From contig CP053688.1 of NCBI GenBank assembly GCA_013200995.1, forward strand, positions 3,658,001 through 3,722,000: a stretch of 64,000 nucleotides of DNA. The letters run 5' to 3'. How positions within the stretch are numbered: position 1 is the stretch's first letter; each line of letters starts with the position of its first letter. Position numbers and translations under genes: made by a program. Below are positions 46,085-56,831 of this stretch, in pieces. The notes under the pieces were generated by a model. The model was given only the letters and a program-made list of their open reading frames with translations, was not told the origin of the DNA and made no database searches. Origin of the DNA: Arthrobacter citreus (GTDB lineage Bacteria > Bacillota > Bacilli > Bacillales > Bacillaceae_G).

Positions 46085-47019
46085 TCCTTCCCCCCTACTA
46101 ATTCCTCCACCTTAATTTGATTAAAGAAATGCTGAACTTGTGATAATTCAATAGAACCGGTCCGCTCTGACGCAGCATTTGACATTCCGCAGGCACATGA
46201 CCACTTGAAAACATCTTCAATGAGATAACCTTTAGAATGTGCAAATGTAAAACCAGCAAGCATGCTATCACCCGATCCAACTTGATGAACATTTGTCAAA
46301 GTGGGAATAATAGCTTTTAGTATTTTGTTTTCGCTTATTAAAAGGGCACCTTCTTTTCCTAGAGAAAGTAAGACGAATTTAGTACCCTTTCGGCAAATTT
46401 CTAAACTGTGATTAATCATATCCTCTAGCGAAACGTCATTTAACCCTATTAACTTGCATAACTCTTCTTTATTTGGCTTTATTAAAAATGGTTTCCCTTT
46501 AATGCCGTTTGCTAATGACTCTCCACTTGAATCTAATAGAAAGTATTTGCCTTTTTGATTTGTTTTTTCTATTAGTTGCCTATAGAAATTAGAATCAATT
46601 CCAGTTGGTAAACTACCAGAAGCTACAATATATTGATTCGAACCCAAAATAATATCGAAATTTTTCAAAAATTCTTCTCTTTCATTCTCCAATATTTCAG
46701 GTCCTTGTTCAAGAATTTCTGTATGCCCTTCTTTTGATTCGATTGCTAGACAAAATCTTGTCTCACCTTTTATCTTTACAAATTGATTTTCTAAACTCCA
46801 AATTGAAAGCTGTTCGGCGATCCACTCACCACTTTTCCCACCCAAAAATCCGGTACAAGTAACTGTAGCCTCGAGCTGACACAAGACGCGTGAAACATTT
46901 AGTCCTTTTCCGCCGGCAGTTTTATCTACGGATTGAACACGGTTTACTTCATCCAAATGAAAGGCAGGAAGATTATATCGAATATCAATTGCTGGATTTA
47001 TTGTTATCGTAGCAATCAT
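46072..47019 (-). CDS. PfkB-family 1-phosphofructokinase/tagatose 6-phosphate kinase
   Basis: The 315-residue ribokinase-fold protein begins MIATITINPAIDIRYNLP and has the substrate loop TAGGKGLNVSRVL, then the anion-hole signature VGSGDSMLAGFTFA, whose Asp is the catalytic base. These mark the FruK/LacC subgroup. In this operon, tagatose 6-phosphate from the isomerase is the expected substrate, giving tagatose 1,6-bisphosphate for the aldolase. The ATG at 47019 is close to the aldolase stop. Confidence 0.88.
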   Translation of the reverse strand: MIATITINPAIDIRYNLPAFHLDEVNRVQSVDKTAGGKGLNVSRVLCQLEATVTCTGFLGGKSGEWIAEQLSIWSLENQFVKIKGETRFCLAIESKEGHTEILEQGPEILENEREEFLKNFDIILGSNQYIVASGSLPTGIDSNFYRQLIEKTNQKGKYFLLDSSGESLANGIKGKPFLIKPNKEELCKLIGLNDVSLEDMINHSLEICRKGTKFVLLSLGKEGALLISENKILKAIIPTLTNVHQVGSGDSMLAGFTFAHSKGYLIEDVFKWSCACGMSNAASERTGSIELSQVQHFFNQIKVEELVGGKEWNM

Positions 47020-47023
47020 TTTT

Positions 47024-49083
<2,060 letters not shown>

Positions 49084-49106
49084 CCTTTTTCCTCCTACCA
49101 TACTGT

Positions 49107-49125
49107 TAATGTCATCATTACCAGT
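49107..49125 (-). promoter_or_regulatory. GntR-type operator before agaS
   Basis: The plus-strand 19-mer TAATGTCATCATTACCAGT matches three others upstream of gntR and of the importer. It overlaps the end of the long inverted repeat by two bases and lies 24 bases upstream of the agaS start. Confidence 0.7.
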
Positions 49126-49165
49126 AGAGTTAAAATAGATACTCAAGTATCTATTTTAACTCTAC
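49124..49165. repeat. perfect 20-bp inverted repeat between gntR and agaS
   Basis: The arms run 49124-49143 and 49146-49165 with only CA between them and no mismatch; the left arm starts GTAGAGTTAAAATAG. The gntR stop codon lies within it. It lacks a T tail, so it is not a normal terminator; it may slow RNA decay or, as DNA, act as a long operator dyad next to the GntR site. Confidence 0.85.
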
Positions 49166-49870
49166 CGTATAAGTGAATTTATCTCCTCTAGCAATCGAAA
49201 TCGTATACTCAATTACTTTGTTTTGATCATAAGTAATTCGCTTTAGCTTTAGGCATGGTGCACCCTCAATTATCTTCAACATATCGGATTCTACTTTATT
49301 TGCACTTACTGCCATAAAGCTTTCTAAAGCACTAGAAATGTTCACATTGTACTGAGTTCGAAAGATTTCATACATTGGCGTATGTTGCAATTCTTCACTT
49401 GAAAGATTTTTAAAATCCTGTACTGGTACATAAGAGGTTTCATATAACATTGGTTCCTCGTCTGCAAGCCTTAACCGAACAATCTTAAATACTTCTTCTT
49501 CGACCGGTATATTCATGACCTTTGCAACTTTACTACTACAGTTGACTTTTTCAAAAGAAACGACAGCTGTAGTAGGGGTCTTCCCTGCTTTTTTCATTTC
49601 CTCTGTAAAACTATAAAATTTTACAAGACTTTGGTTATACGTCCTTTGCGAAACAAATGTCCCCTTGCCATGTAGTTTATAAATATAACCTTGTTTTTCA
49701 AGCTCCTGCATTGTCTGTCTTACAGTTGTACGGCTAACTTGATACGTATCACATAATTCTCGTTCAGATGGTAGCTGATCATTTTCTGCCAGCTCACCTG
49801 ATTCGATTTTTTCTAATAAAATATCCATTAATTGATAATAAAGAGGAAGTCGTGAATCTTTTTCAACCAT
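49151..49870 (-). CDS. GntR-family regulator, HutC subfamily (UTRA domain)
   Basis: The 239-residue protein has an N-terminal winged helix (about 8-75: LPLYYQLMDILLEKIESGEL, then QLPSERELCDTYQVSRTTVRQTMQELEKQGYIYKLHGKGTFVS) and a C-terminal UTRA ligand-binding domain. This is the NagR/DasR/AgaR-like type that senses amino-sugar phosphates. The ATG at 49870 follows AAAGGAG. It lies first in the operon, and a copy of its putative operator lies 20 bases upstream of its start, which suggests autoregulation as well as control of agaS and the importer. Confidence 0.92.
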   Translation of the reverse strand: MVEKDSRLPLYYQLMDILLEKIESGELAENDQLPSERELCDTYQVSRTTVRQTMQELEKQGYIYKLHGKGTFVSQRTYNQSLVKFYSFTEEMKKAGKTPTTAVVSFEKVNCSSKVAKVMNIPVEEEVFKIVRLRLADEEPMLYETSYVPVQDFKNLSSEELQHTPMYEIFRTQYNVNISSALESFMAVSANKVESDMLKIIEGAPCLKLKRITYDQNKVIEYTISIARGDKFTYTVELK

Positions 49871-49889
49871 GATTAGCTCCTTTAGGTGG

Positions 49890-49908
49890 TATCTTTGTCA
49901 TAACCAGT
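49890..49908 (-). promoter_or_regulatory. GntR-type operator before gntR
   Basis: The plus-strand 19-mer TATCTTTGTCATAACCAGT shares the GTCATNACCAGT core of the other sites. A TATAAT box (49927-49922 on the minus strand) lies just upstream, so binding would block transcription start. Confidence 0.65.
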
Positions 49909-49971
49909 TAAATATACATATATTATACATAATATTGAAAAAGTTACCACATTATGTCGCAATAGATTTTT

Positions 49972-51234
49972 CTACAAAGCTTCCTCTTTTGTCATTTTTA
50001 TATTTTGCATATATTCTTTTAAAGAAATCATTGTTCCAGAAACTCTCGACTCCTCTGCTGCATAAGCAATCATATGACTTTTAGCTGATACGATAGCAGA
50101 GGTTAAGCTTCCATGATCCTTGTTCTTTACGCATTGTATGAAATCCTCCATGATACTTGTATCAGCCCCCATATGACCACCATCAACTGTCGAAGGTCTG
50201 ATTAATTCTTTTTTACCTGAAAAATAGTTAATTTCGATTTCATTTTTAGTATCATTTCCAATAATTTCGCCTTTTGTTCCCATAAGTTTAAAGTTACGGA
50301 AGGTTTCATTTGTAAAAGCAGTCATTGTGAATGCAACTGTTACATCATTTTCAAATAATAAATTAACTACTTGATGGTCTACAACATCATTATCACAATG
50401 ATATACACAGCGTCCGTATGGACCGTCTTGGATGGCTTTTAATCTACTTTCAAGACTAGTATTTGCCGATATAACGTTTGCTGGCCAAACATCTCGATCA
50501 TGTAAATACCATTTTGCCGCAGAGTACGCGCATTCTTTTTCAACCTTACACCCATCCAAACAGCGGTATGATGAACCTTCTGGAGCATTTTCCTTTTTAA
50601 AGTAAGTTAAACTTCCGTATGAAGAAACACTCTTACACTCTGTTCCAATTAACCATGCAAGCATATCCATATCATGACAGCTTTTTTGTAAAAGCATCGA
50701 GCTTGATTCAGCTGAATTTCTCCAATTACCACGTACAAAACTGTGGGCTTGGTGGAAATATCCAACATTCTCATTCCATTGGATCGAAACGATGTCTCCA
50801 ATCGCCTTTCGCTCAACTACTTCCTTTAATGCTTGATAAAATGGTGCATATCTCATAACATGGCAAACTGTTAATAATGTATTATGTTTTTTTGCTGCTT
50901 CAGCTATTTCCAATGTCTCAATTGGCTTTGGTGACATTGGTTTTTCTAACAAAATACTATAACCTTTTTCAATTGCTTGCATGACTGGCTTGTAATGGTC
51001 ACGGTCTGGACTACAAATTAAAAGAGCTTCACATAATTGTTCTTTTTCTAACAGTTCAGTCCAATCCTCAAATCTCATGTTCTCAGGTATATTATGTGCC
51101 TCTGCAAATTTTTCTCTTTTTTCTTTATTAGGTTCAGCTACAGCAATAAATTGAACTTCATGTGGATACTGTAGGGCATATGACCCATACGCATAAAATC
51201 CTCTACTTCCTGCACCTATTAATGCTGCTTTCAT
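49972..51234 (-). CDS. Gfo/Idh/MocA-family protein, possible GH109-like or sugar dehydrogenase
   Basis: The 420-residue protein has an NAD-binding fold (LIGAGSRGFYAYGSYAL at the N-terminus), LEKPMSPKPIETLEI with the family lysine, and a C-terminal domain containing a four-cysteine stretch (CLDGCKVEKEC) and DGGHMGADTSIMEDF. Proteins of this size with an internal cysteine cluster occur near N-acetyl-hexosamine genes; some members (GH109) cleave alpha-GalNAc by an NAD-dependent route. In this operon after an ABC importer, either a GalNAc-glycoside hydrolase or a sugar oxidoreductase fits. The ATG at 51234 follows GGAGG. Confidence 0.75.
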   Translation of the reverse strand: MKAALIGAGSRGFYAYGSYALQYPHEVQFIAVAEPNKEKREKFAEAHNIPENMRFEDWTELLEKEQLCEALLICSPDRDHYKPVMQAIEKGYSILLEKPMSPKPIETLEIAEAAKKHNTLLTVCHVMRYAPFYQALKEVVERKAIGDIVSIQWNENVGYFHQAHSFVRGNWRNSAESSSMLLQKSCHDMDMLAWLIGTECKSVSSYGSLTYFKKENAPEGSSYRCLDGCKVEKECAYSAAKWYLHDRDVWPANVISANTSLESRLKAIQDGPYGRCVYHCDNDVVDHQVVNLLFENDVTVAFTMTAFTNETFRNFKLMGTKGEIIGNDTKNEIEINYFSGKKELIRPSTVDGGHMGADTSIMEDFIQCVKNKDHGSLTSAIVSAKSHMIAYAAEESRVSGTMISLKEYMQNIKMTKEEAL

Positions 51235-51264
51235 AATCAGTTTCCTCCAACCCTCTTAAAGTTT

Positions 51265-52098
51265 TTATTTACTTCCTGTAATTGCAATTCCTTCAATAAA
51301 CTGTTTTTGCAAAATCATAAATAAAATAAGCATTGGTAAAATTGCTAAAAATGATCCTGCCATTAAAACTGGATAATTCGTTAAGTATTGACCTTGTAAA
51401 GAAGATAAACCGACTGATAATGTCATTGTATCTGGAGAGCTATTAACAATCATAGGCCACATTAATTCATTCCAGCTCCACAATGTTGTAAAAATACCTA
51501 AAGCAACTAAACCTGGCTTAGCTAAAGGAAGCATAATTCTCCAATAAATTTGAAAATGATTACAACCGTCTAGTCTAGCCGCTTCTTCCAATTCCTTAGG
51601 TAAGCCCATAAAAAATTGACGTAGTAAAAACGTACCAAAAGCGCTAAATAAACCTGGAACTACTACTGCTTGTAATGTATTTAGCCATCCTAATTTAACC
51701 ATGATCATATATTGTGGTAATAAAAACACCTGTCCTGGTACCATTAAAACCGATAAAGCGATTAAGAAAAGAAAATTTCTCCCTGGAAATTCAATTCTTG
51801 CAAAAGCGTAGGCTGCTAAAGAACATAAAAGTAATTGTCCACCAGTACGAATGACAGTGATAATTAGTGTGTTAAACATGAATTTAAAAAATGGTAGTAA
51901 ATCAAATACATCTTTATAATTCACCCATTGAAAGTTCTTTGGAATGAAAACAGGTGGTACATGAATCGACTCAGCATAAGTTTTTAATGAAGTGAGGATC
52001 ATCCATATGAAAGGGAAGACCATCGCCAATGAGCCGATAATTAGAATTAAATGGATTAGAATTGTTTTACTAGAAACAAGTTGTCTCGTTTTTTCCAA
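51265..52098 (-). CDS. carbohydrate ABC transporter permease, MalG-type
   Basis: The 277-residue protein has six membrane helices and the EAA loop LEEAARLDGCNHFQIYWRIMLPLAKPGL (about 175-200). The C-terminus FIEGIAITGSK is typical of the CUT1 group. The TTG at 52098 follows GGAGGAG. It pairs with the next gene upstream; the ATPase is missing, as usual, and a shared MsmX-type ATPase is likely. Confidence 0.93.
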   Translation of the reverse strand: MEKTRQLVSSKTILIHLILIIGSLAMVFPFIWMILTSLKTYAESIHVPPVFIPKNFQWVNYKDVFDLLPFFKFMFNTLIITVIRTGGQLLLCSLAAYAFARIEFPGRNFLFLIALSVLMVPGQVFLLPQYMIMVKLGWLNTLQAVVVPGLFSAFGTFLLRQFFMGLPKELEEAARLDGCNHFQIYWRIMLPLAKPGLVALGIFTTLWSWNELMWPMIVNSSPDTMTLSVGLSSLQGQYLTNYPVLMAGSFLAILPMLILFMILQKQFIEGIAITGSK

Positions 52099-52112
52099 TG
52101 GTTACTCCTCCT

Positions 52113-53060
52113 TCAATCATAATGAACCCATTTCTTTTGTAAAATCATTTGAATCGCTGTAATGATTAAAATAATAATTAATAATAAAACTGCGATTGCG
52201 GCTGCATAGCCTTTATCATTTAACACGAATGCATGCTGGTAAAATAAGTACACAATTGATTGAGTACTTTCCAAAGCTGTACTGCTTTTTCCAATCATCA
52301 TAAAAATTAAATCAAACACTTGGAATGCCCCAATAAAGGACATGATTGTTACGAAGAATATAACTGGGGAAAGTAACGGCAGTGTTATTTTAAAGAAGAC
52401 CCTGATTGGTCCAGCACCATCAATCTCCGCTGCTTCGTAATATGTTTTTGGAATTCCTTGGAGTCCAGAAAGAAAAATAACCATGTTATAGCCAAGTCCG
52501 CTCCAAATTGCTACAACAATTATAGAATATAATGCAATCTTTGGATCACTGACCCAGTGCGGACCTTTAATTCCAAAGATGGATAAGAGATAATTTAAAA
52601 GTCCAAAGTCGGAATTATATAGCCATCTCCAAACCATAGCGATTGCTGCTGGCATCGTAATAACGGGTAAAAAATACAATGTGCGATAAACAGATTTTCC
52701 TTTAATTTTTTGGTTCAAGAGAACGGCTATTAGAATCGATAAGAAAATACCGATTGGAACTGTAAATAGAATATAGATTCCCGTATTCTTAAAGGACTGC
52801 AACAGGTTAGAATCATGTAGCATTTGTTTATAATTAGCTAATCCAGTCCACTCATATTGTCCAAAAGCTCCCCATTCAGTAAAACTAAAGTAAATCGTTT
52901 GAATGATTGGCCATAGGTAGAAAATTGCTAAACCAATCATTGTAGGAGCGATCATTAAATACGCCCAAAAATAGTCTGAACGTTTCTTTGTCTTTGTTAA
53001 GTTTGGTGCCCTTAACTTACTTTTTGATTTCATTTCAACTTGTAGAGGCATTTCCTTCAC
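52113..53060 (-). CDS. carbohydrate ABC transporter permease, MalF-type
   Basis: The 315-residue protein has six membrane helices with a long cytoplasmic N-terminus and the EAA loop YEAAEIDGAGPIRVFFKITLPLLSPV (about 205-230). A GTG at 53069 is in the frame but lies within the ribosome binding site; the GTG at 53060, eight bases after AAAAGGAG, is chosen. It works with the binding protein just upstream. Confidence 0.92.
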   Translation of the reverse strand: MKEMPLQVEMKSKSKLRAPNLTKTKKRSDYFWAYLMIAPTMIGLAIFYLWPIIQTIYFSFTEWGAFGQYEWTGLANYKQMLHDSNLLQSFKNTGIYILFTVPIGIFLSILIAVLLNQKIKGKSVYRTLYFLPVITMPAAIAMVWRWLYNSDFGLLNYLLSIFGIKGPHWVSDPKIALYSIIVVAIWSGLGYNMVIFLSGLQGIPKTYYEAAEIDGAGPIRVFFKITLPLLSPVIFFVTIMSFIGAFQVFDLIFMMIGKSSTALESTQSIVYLFYQHAFVLNDKGYAAAIAVLLLIIILIITAIQMILQKKWVHYD

Positions 53061-53086
53061 TGTATTCACTCCTTTTAAGGAAATAA

Positions 53087-53126
53087 AGAGAAGAAGTAAG
53101 TTTCGTATGACTAGAGCTTCTTCTCT
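53087..53126 (-). terminator. intercistronic hairpin after the second binding-protein gene
   Basis: AGAGAAGAAG and CTTCTTCTCT form a perfect 10-bp stem around a 20-base loop, followed on the minus strand by TTATTTCC. As after the first binding-protein gene, it may raise the level of that mRNA over the permeases. Confidence 0.65.
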
Positions 53127-53135
53127 TCATTTTTT

Positions 53136-54386
53136 CTAGTTCTTAGATAGAGCCTCGTCCGCTTTCTTTGTTAACTCTTTTGCAGCGTCTTCAACACTCT
53201 CTTCATTACTCCAAGCCTTTTTCAAGATATCTGTTTCATACTGCCAGATTTCTCCTGTGTTTTTTACACTTGGTAATGGAACTGAATAGTCCACCCCATC
53301 AATAAACGCTTGAAGATTCAATGTCGGTACAGCCTTTAACCAAGCATCTTGCGTACCATTATAAGCAGGAATTACTGTGCCTGTTTTTGCGTATACTTCC
53401 GCCGCTTCTTTAGAACCTAAGAATTGAACAAATTTCCAAGCAGCATCCTTATGCTTCGTGTTTGCTGCGATCACGTTAGCTAAACCATGAATAGAAACAG
53501 CGCGCTGTTTTCCTTTAGGTACAACTGCTACATTTAGGTCAGGATTTTTCTTATATTCGGGTACCATCCATGGACCATCAAACATCATTGCAATCTTTCC
53601 AGAAGAGAATAACTCCGAAGGTGCTGTTTCTGTCATTTGAGCTTGAGTTGGAGATAAGCCATCTTTAATGAAACTAATATTATATTTAAGTGCTTCAATT
53701 GCTTCAGGTTGATCAAATCCGACAGACTTGCCATCATCAGAAGTAATATGTCCACCATTTTGCCAAATGAAGTCATAGTATCCACCTTGGTTACCCATCA
53801 AGGCAGCAAATCCATAAATTCCTTTATCTTTATTCGTAAGTTTCTTGGCAACCTCTTTTAATTTATTCCAGTCCCAAGTATCGTCTGGATATGGAACGCC
53901 CGCTTCATCAAAAATCTTTTTGTTATACCATAATCCCGTTGTATCAAAATCCTTTGGGATACCATATAAACTACCATCGACAGTGTAAAGATTGATTAGT
54001 GACTTAGGATAATTATCCAGGCTGTAGTTATCTTTTGAAGCTAAGTCGCTAAGAGGGACAATTACTTTACCTTCCGCATATTGAACCACATGTGGTCCAT
54101 TCATCCATAAAACATCAGGTAATGCTCCGCCAGTTGCTGCTGTTTCTAGCTTTTGAAAGTATTGTGCATATGGTGTAAGTTCAGTTTTTACTTTAATATC
54201 GGGATTTTTCTCTTGAAATAATTTTATAATTTCATTAATTGCAGGTACTTGTTTTTTATCCCAAAAACCATAAGTAATTTCAACTTTTCCATCTTTCGCA
54301 TCACCAGATGTACTATCACTGCCACATCCAGCTAAACCTAGTAGTCCTAAAGCTAAAGTTAAAAGCATAATAAGCCATTTTTTCAT
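53136..54386 (-). CDS. lipoprotein sugar-binding protein of an ABC importer
   Basis: The 416-residue protein has a lipoprotein signal peptide, MKKWLIMLLTLALGLLGLA, with lipobox cysteine 21 (LAGC), then a family 1 solute-binding domain with DGPWMVPEYKKNPDL and QFLGSKEAAEVYAKTGTVIPAY. It would sit outside the membrane and deliver an amino sugar or a glycoside to the two permeases. The two upstream operator copies link it to the GntR regulator. The ATG at 54386 follows AAGGGGAACGGG. Confidence 0.92.
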   Translation of the reverse strand: MKKWLIMLLTLALGLLGLAGCGSDSTSGDAKDGKVEITYGFWDKKQVPAINEIIKLFQEKNPDIKVKTELTPYAQYFQKLETAATGGALPDVLWMNGPHVVQYAEGKVIVPLSDLASKDNYSLDNYPKSLINLYTVDGSLYGIPKDFDTTGLWYNKKIFDEAGVPYPDDTWDWNKLKEVAKKLTNKDKGIYGFAALMGNQGGYYDFIWQNGGHITSDDGKSVGFDQPEAIEALKYNISFIKDGLSPTQAQMTETAPSELFSSGKIAMMFDGPWMVPEYKKNPDLNVAVVPKGKQRAVSIHGLANVIAANTKHKDAAWKFVQFLGSKEAAEVYAKTGTVIPAYNGTQDAWLKAVPTLNLQAFIDGVDYSVPLPSVKNTGEIWQYETDILKKAWSNEESVEDAAKELTKKADEALSKN

Positions 54387-54473
54387 CCCGTTCCCCTTCT
54401 CTCTCTTAAAAATTTAGTAGCCTTTTAAACTAAAAATTTCTTTCAAAAGACGTCCCTTGGAATTCAAGTGTTG

Positions 54474-54492
54474 TCATGATGTTATTACCAGT
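54474..54492 (-). promoter_or_regulatory. GntR-type operator, proximal copy
   Basis: The 19-mer TCATGATGTTATTACCAGT lies 88 bases upstream of the binding-protein gene. Confidence 0.65.
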
Positions 54493-54497
54493 TATTA

Positions 54498-54511
54498 TGT
54501 AAAGGCTTACA
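54498..54511. promoter_or_regulatory. catabolite-responsive element candidate
   Basis: TGTAAAGGCTTACA differs from the cre consensus TGWAANCGNTNWCA at one position (the central C). It lies between the two GntR-type sites before the importer genes, which is a sensible place for CcpA repression. Confidence 0.5.
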
Positions 54512-54578
54512 AATATATTGTTTGCCCCTCATATAAAAATTCTAACACCCCCTGTTATCCTTCAAAACAACTTATTAG

Positions 54579-54597
54579 TAATGATGTCATTACCAGT
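54579..54597 (-). promoter_or_regulatory. GntR-type operator, distal copy
   Basis: The 19-mer TAATGATGTCATTACCAGT also contains a perfect GTAATGA-TG-TCATTAC dyad. It is the most symmetric of the four copies. The two importer copies are 105 bases apart, about ten helical turns, so looping is possible. Confidence 0.7.
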
Positions 54598-54707
54598 TGT
54601 ATGTAGTATATCACCTCTTTTTTAAATCCTGAACCCCTTTTTAGAAATTTTCCGAAAATTTAAATCGACATATTTCATCATTTTTCTATGAACTGGCTTC
54701 TAAATAA

Positions 54708-54746
54708 CAAAAAAAGAACCTCTAATCAATGTCCATTAAAGGTTCC
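54708..54746 (-). terminator. intrinsic terminator after mqo
   Basis: AGGAACCTTTAAT pairs with ATTAGAGGTTCT (one mismatch), followed by seven T residues on the minus strand. Confidence 0.8.
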
Positions 54747-54761
54747 TAGTTATTTTAATAA

Positions 54762-56261
54762 TTAGCTATAAACCAATTCTTTTTGGATTAGCCCTAGCGT
54801 TTTTGATGTTGAAGCTTGAATTTCTTCTAAAAGCTCTCGGTTGTCTTCTAATGAAATGCCAAATGAAGGAATCATTTCTTTAATTTTAGGTACCCACTCA
54901 ATCATATGCTGCGGGAAGCATTTTTCTAATACTTCAAGCATTACATGAACAGCAGTTGAAGCACCAGGTGAAGCTCCAAGCAATGCAGCAATTGTTCCAT
55001 CTTGTGCACTAACAACTTCAGTACCAAATTGGAGCGTGCCTTTACCAGCCGCCGTGTCTTTAATAACTTGTACACGTTGACCAGCAACGACGATATCCCA
55101 ATCTTCGCTCTTAGCGTTCGGAATAAACTCACGTAATTCTTCGATGCGCTTTTCATTTGATAGTAATACTTGTTGAATTAAATACTTCGTTAATGCCATT
55201 TCTTTAACGCCGGCTGCTAGCATCGTCATTACATTATTTGGTTTAACAGAACTAATTAAATCTAAATTTGAACCAGTCTTTAAGAACTTTGGTGAGAACC
55301 CAGCAAACGGTCCAAATAATAATGACTTTTTATTATCAATATATCTTGTATCAAGATGTGGTACAGACATCGGTGGAGCACCAACTTTGGCTTTACCATA
55401 GACTTTTGCATGGTGTTGTTCAGCAATTTCTGGGTTGTTACATACTAAGAAAAGTCCACTAACTGGGAATCCTCCGATATGCTTTGACTCAGGAATACCA
55501 GTTTTTTGTAGTAAAGGTAGACTTGCTCCCCCACTTCCGATAAAAACAAATTTTGCAGTGTGGTATTCTGTTTTACCGGTGTTAAGATTATTAACCTTTA
55601 CACCCCAAGAGCCATCGCTAGTACGTTTAATGTCCTCAACACTATGTTTATAGTTTATCTCAACATTATTGCTTTCTAAGTGCTCAAACATCATACGTGT
55701 TAAAGCTCCAAAGTTAACGTCCGTTCCAGAGTCTATTTTTGTTGCCGCTATTGCTTCATTAGATGTGCGTCCTTCCATGATTAGCGGGATCCATTCTTTT
55801 AGCTTTTCAGCGTCTTCTGAGTATTCCATTCCTTTAAATAAAGGATTTTTAGAAAGCGCTTCAAAACGTTTCTTTAAAAATTCCACATTCTCTTCACCTT
55901 GTACTAAACTCATATGAGGGATTGGCATGATGAAGTCTTGTGGATTACGAATCAAATTGCTATTTACAAGATAAGACCAAAACTGTCTTGATAGTTGAAA
56001 CTGTTCATTTATATTTATTGCCTTACTAATATCTACAGATCCGTCAGCTTTCTCAGATGTATAGTTAAGTTCACATAATGCAGCATGTCCCGTACCCGCA
56101 TTATTCCATTCATTAGAGCTTTCTTCGCCTGCTTTTTCTAATTTCTCAAATACTTTGATTTCCCATTCCGGTGCTAATTCTTTTAGTAATGATCCCAAAG
56201 TCGCGCTCATGACTCCGGCACCAATTAAGATAATGTCTGTTCTAGTTTGTCTGTTGCTCAT
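54762..56261 (-). CDS. mqo: malate:quinone oxidoreductase
   Basis: The 499-residue FAD protein oxidises malate to oxaloacetate and passes electrons to the quinone pool at the membrane, a bypass of NAD-malate dehydrogenase. The FAD loop [19 protein letters not shown] is near residue 8. Also seen are [58 protein letters not shown] and the C-terminal [19 protein letters not shown]. The start at 56261 follows AAGGAAGG and gives the family N-terminus. It has its own promoter in the AT-rich region upstream. Confidence 0.96.
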   Translation of the reverse strand: MSNRQTRTDIILIGAGVMSATLGSLLKELAPEWEIKVFEKLEKAGEESSNEWNNAGTGHAALCELNYTSEKADGSVDISKAININEQFQLSRQFWSYLVNSNLIRNPQDFIMPIPHMSLVQGEENVEFLKKRFEALSKNPLFKGMEYSEDAEKLKEWIPLIMEGRTSNEAIAATKIDSGTDVNFGALTRMMFEHLESNNVEINYKHSVEDIKRTSDGSWGVKVNNLNTGKTEYHTAKFVFIGSGGASLPLLQKTGIPESKHIGGFPVSGLFLVCNNPEIAEQHHAKVYGKAKVGAPPMSVPHLDTRYIDNKKSLLFGPFAGFSPKFLKTGSNLDLISSVKPNNVMTMLAAGVKEMALTKYLIQQVLLSNEKRIEELREFIPNAKSEDWDIVVAGQRVQVIKDTAAGKGTLQFGTEVVSAQDGTIAALLGASPGASTAVHVMLEVLEKCFPQHMIEWVPKIKEMIPSFGISLEDNRELLEEIQASTSKTLGLIQKELVYS

Positions 56262-56744
56262 AATAACCTTCCTTTTCCCCTTTATTTGCAAAAAAGTAGG
56301 TTTTCCTGCTTAGGTGTCACAAAAAGCAAGGCACCACCTAGGAACATACCTATTCTGTCTGAATCATATTTTAGTAATAGTATAACACATTTAATTGGAA
56401 TTTTAATTATAGTATATCACTATTTAATTATATCGCATTAATAGTATATTTCTATTACTATTTGCTAAAAAAAATTTTTTTATCTTTATCTGATAATTAT
56501 AAACTATTTAAAGAATGTACAAAAGTTAAATATCTATTATTAAGGTCTTATCTTACAAAAATAAATTCTAAAGTCCTACTGTTTATTTCCTCAAGTATAT
56601 AAATAGTATCGCATATCCATCATATGACTTGCATACGGTTTCAATTATCCCATAAATATGTTGCTTATTATTTCAGAATCATTTAATCAACCTTAAATTC
56701 AGTTTAATTTCGTGCCGATTATGAATTAAACTGTATATAAAAAT
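56262..56744. other. intergenic region between mqo and the subtilase
   Basis: This AT-rich region should contain the mqo promoter; several TATAAT-like boxes occur near 56380-56470 but no single one stands out. The stretch TAGGTGGTGCC with GACACCTA (56310-56345, minus strand) could form a weak hairpin in the mqo leader. I see no gene. Confidence 0.5.
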
Positions 56745-56796
56745 AGACTGCCGAGAAGGTCCCGACAGCCTTATTCGGCTCAAAAGAGCCTTTTTT
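56745..56796. terminator. terminator hairpins after the subtilase
   Basis: On the minus strand GGCTGTCGGGA and TCTCGGCAGTC form a stem with wobble pairs followed by TATTTTTATA. A second perfect hairpin, GGCTCAAAAGAGCC (56777-56790), precedes TTTTTT on the plus strand. Together they end the subtilase transcript. Confidence 0.75.
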
Positions 56797-56831
56797 GTTC
56801 TTCACTTGAAAAATTTTTTCAAATTATACTC

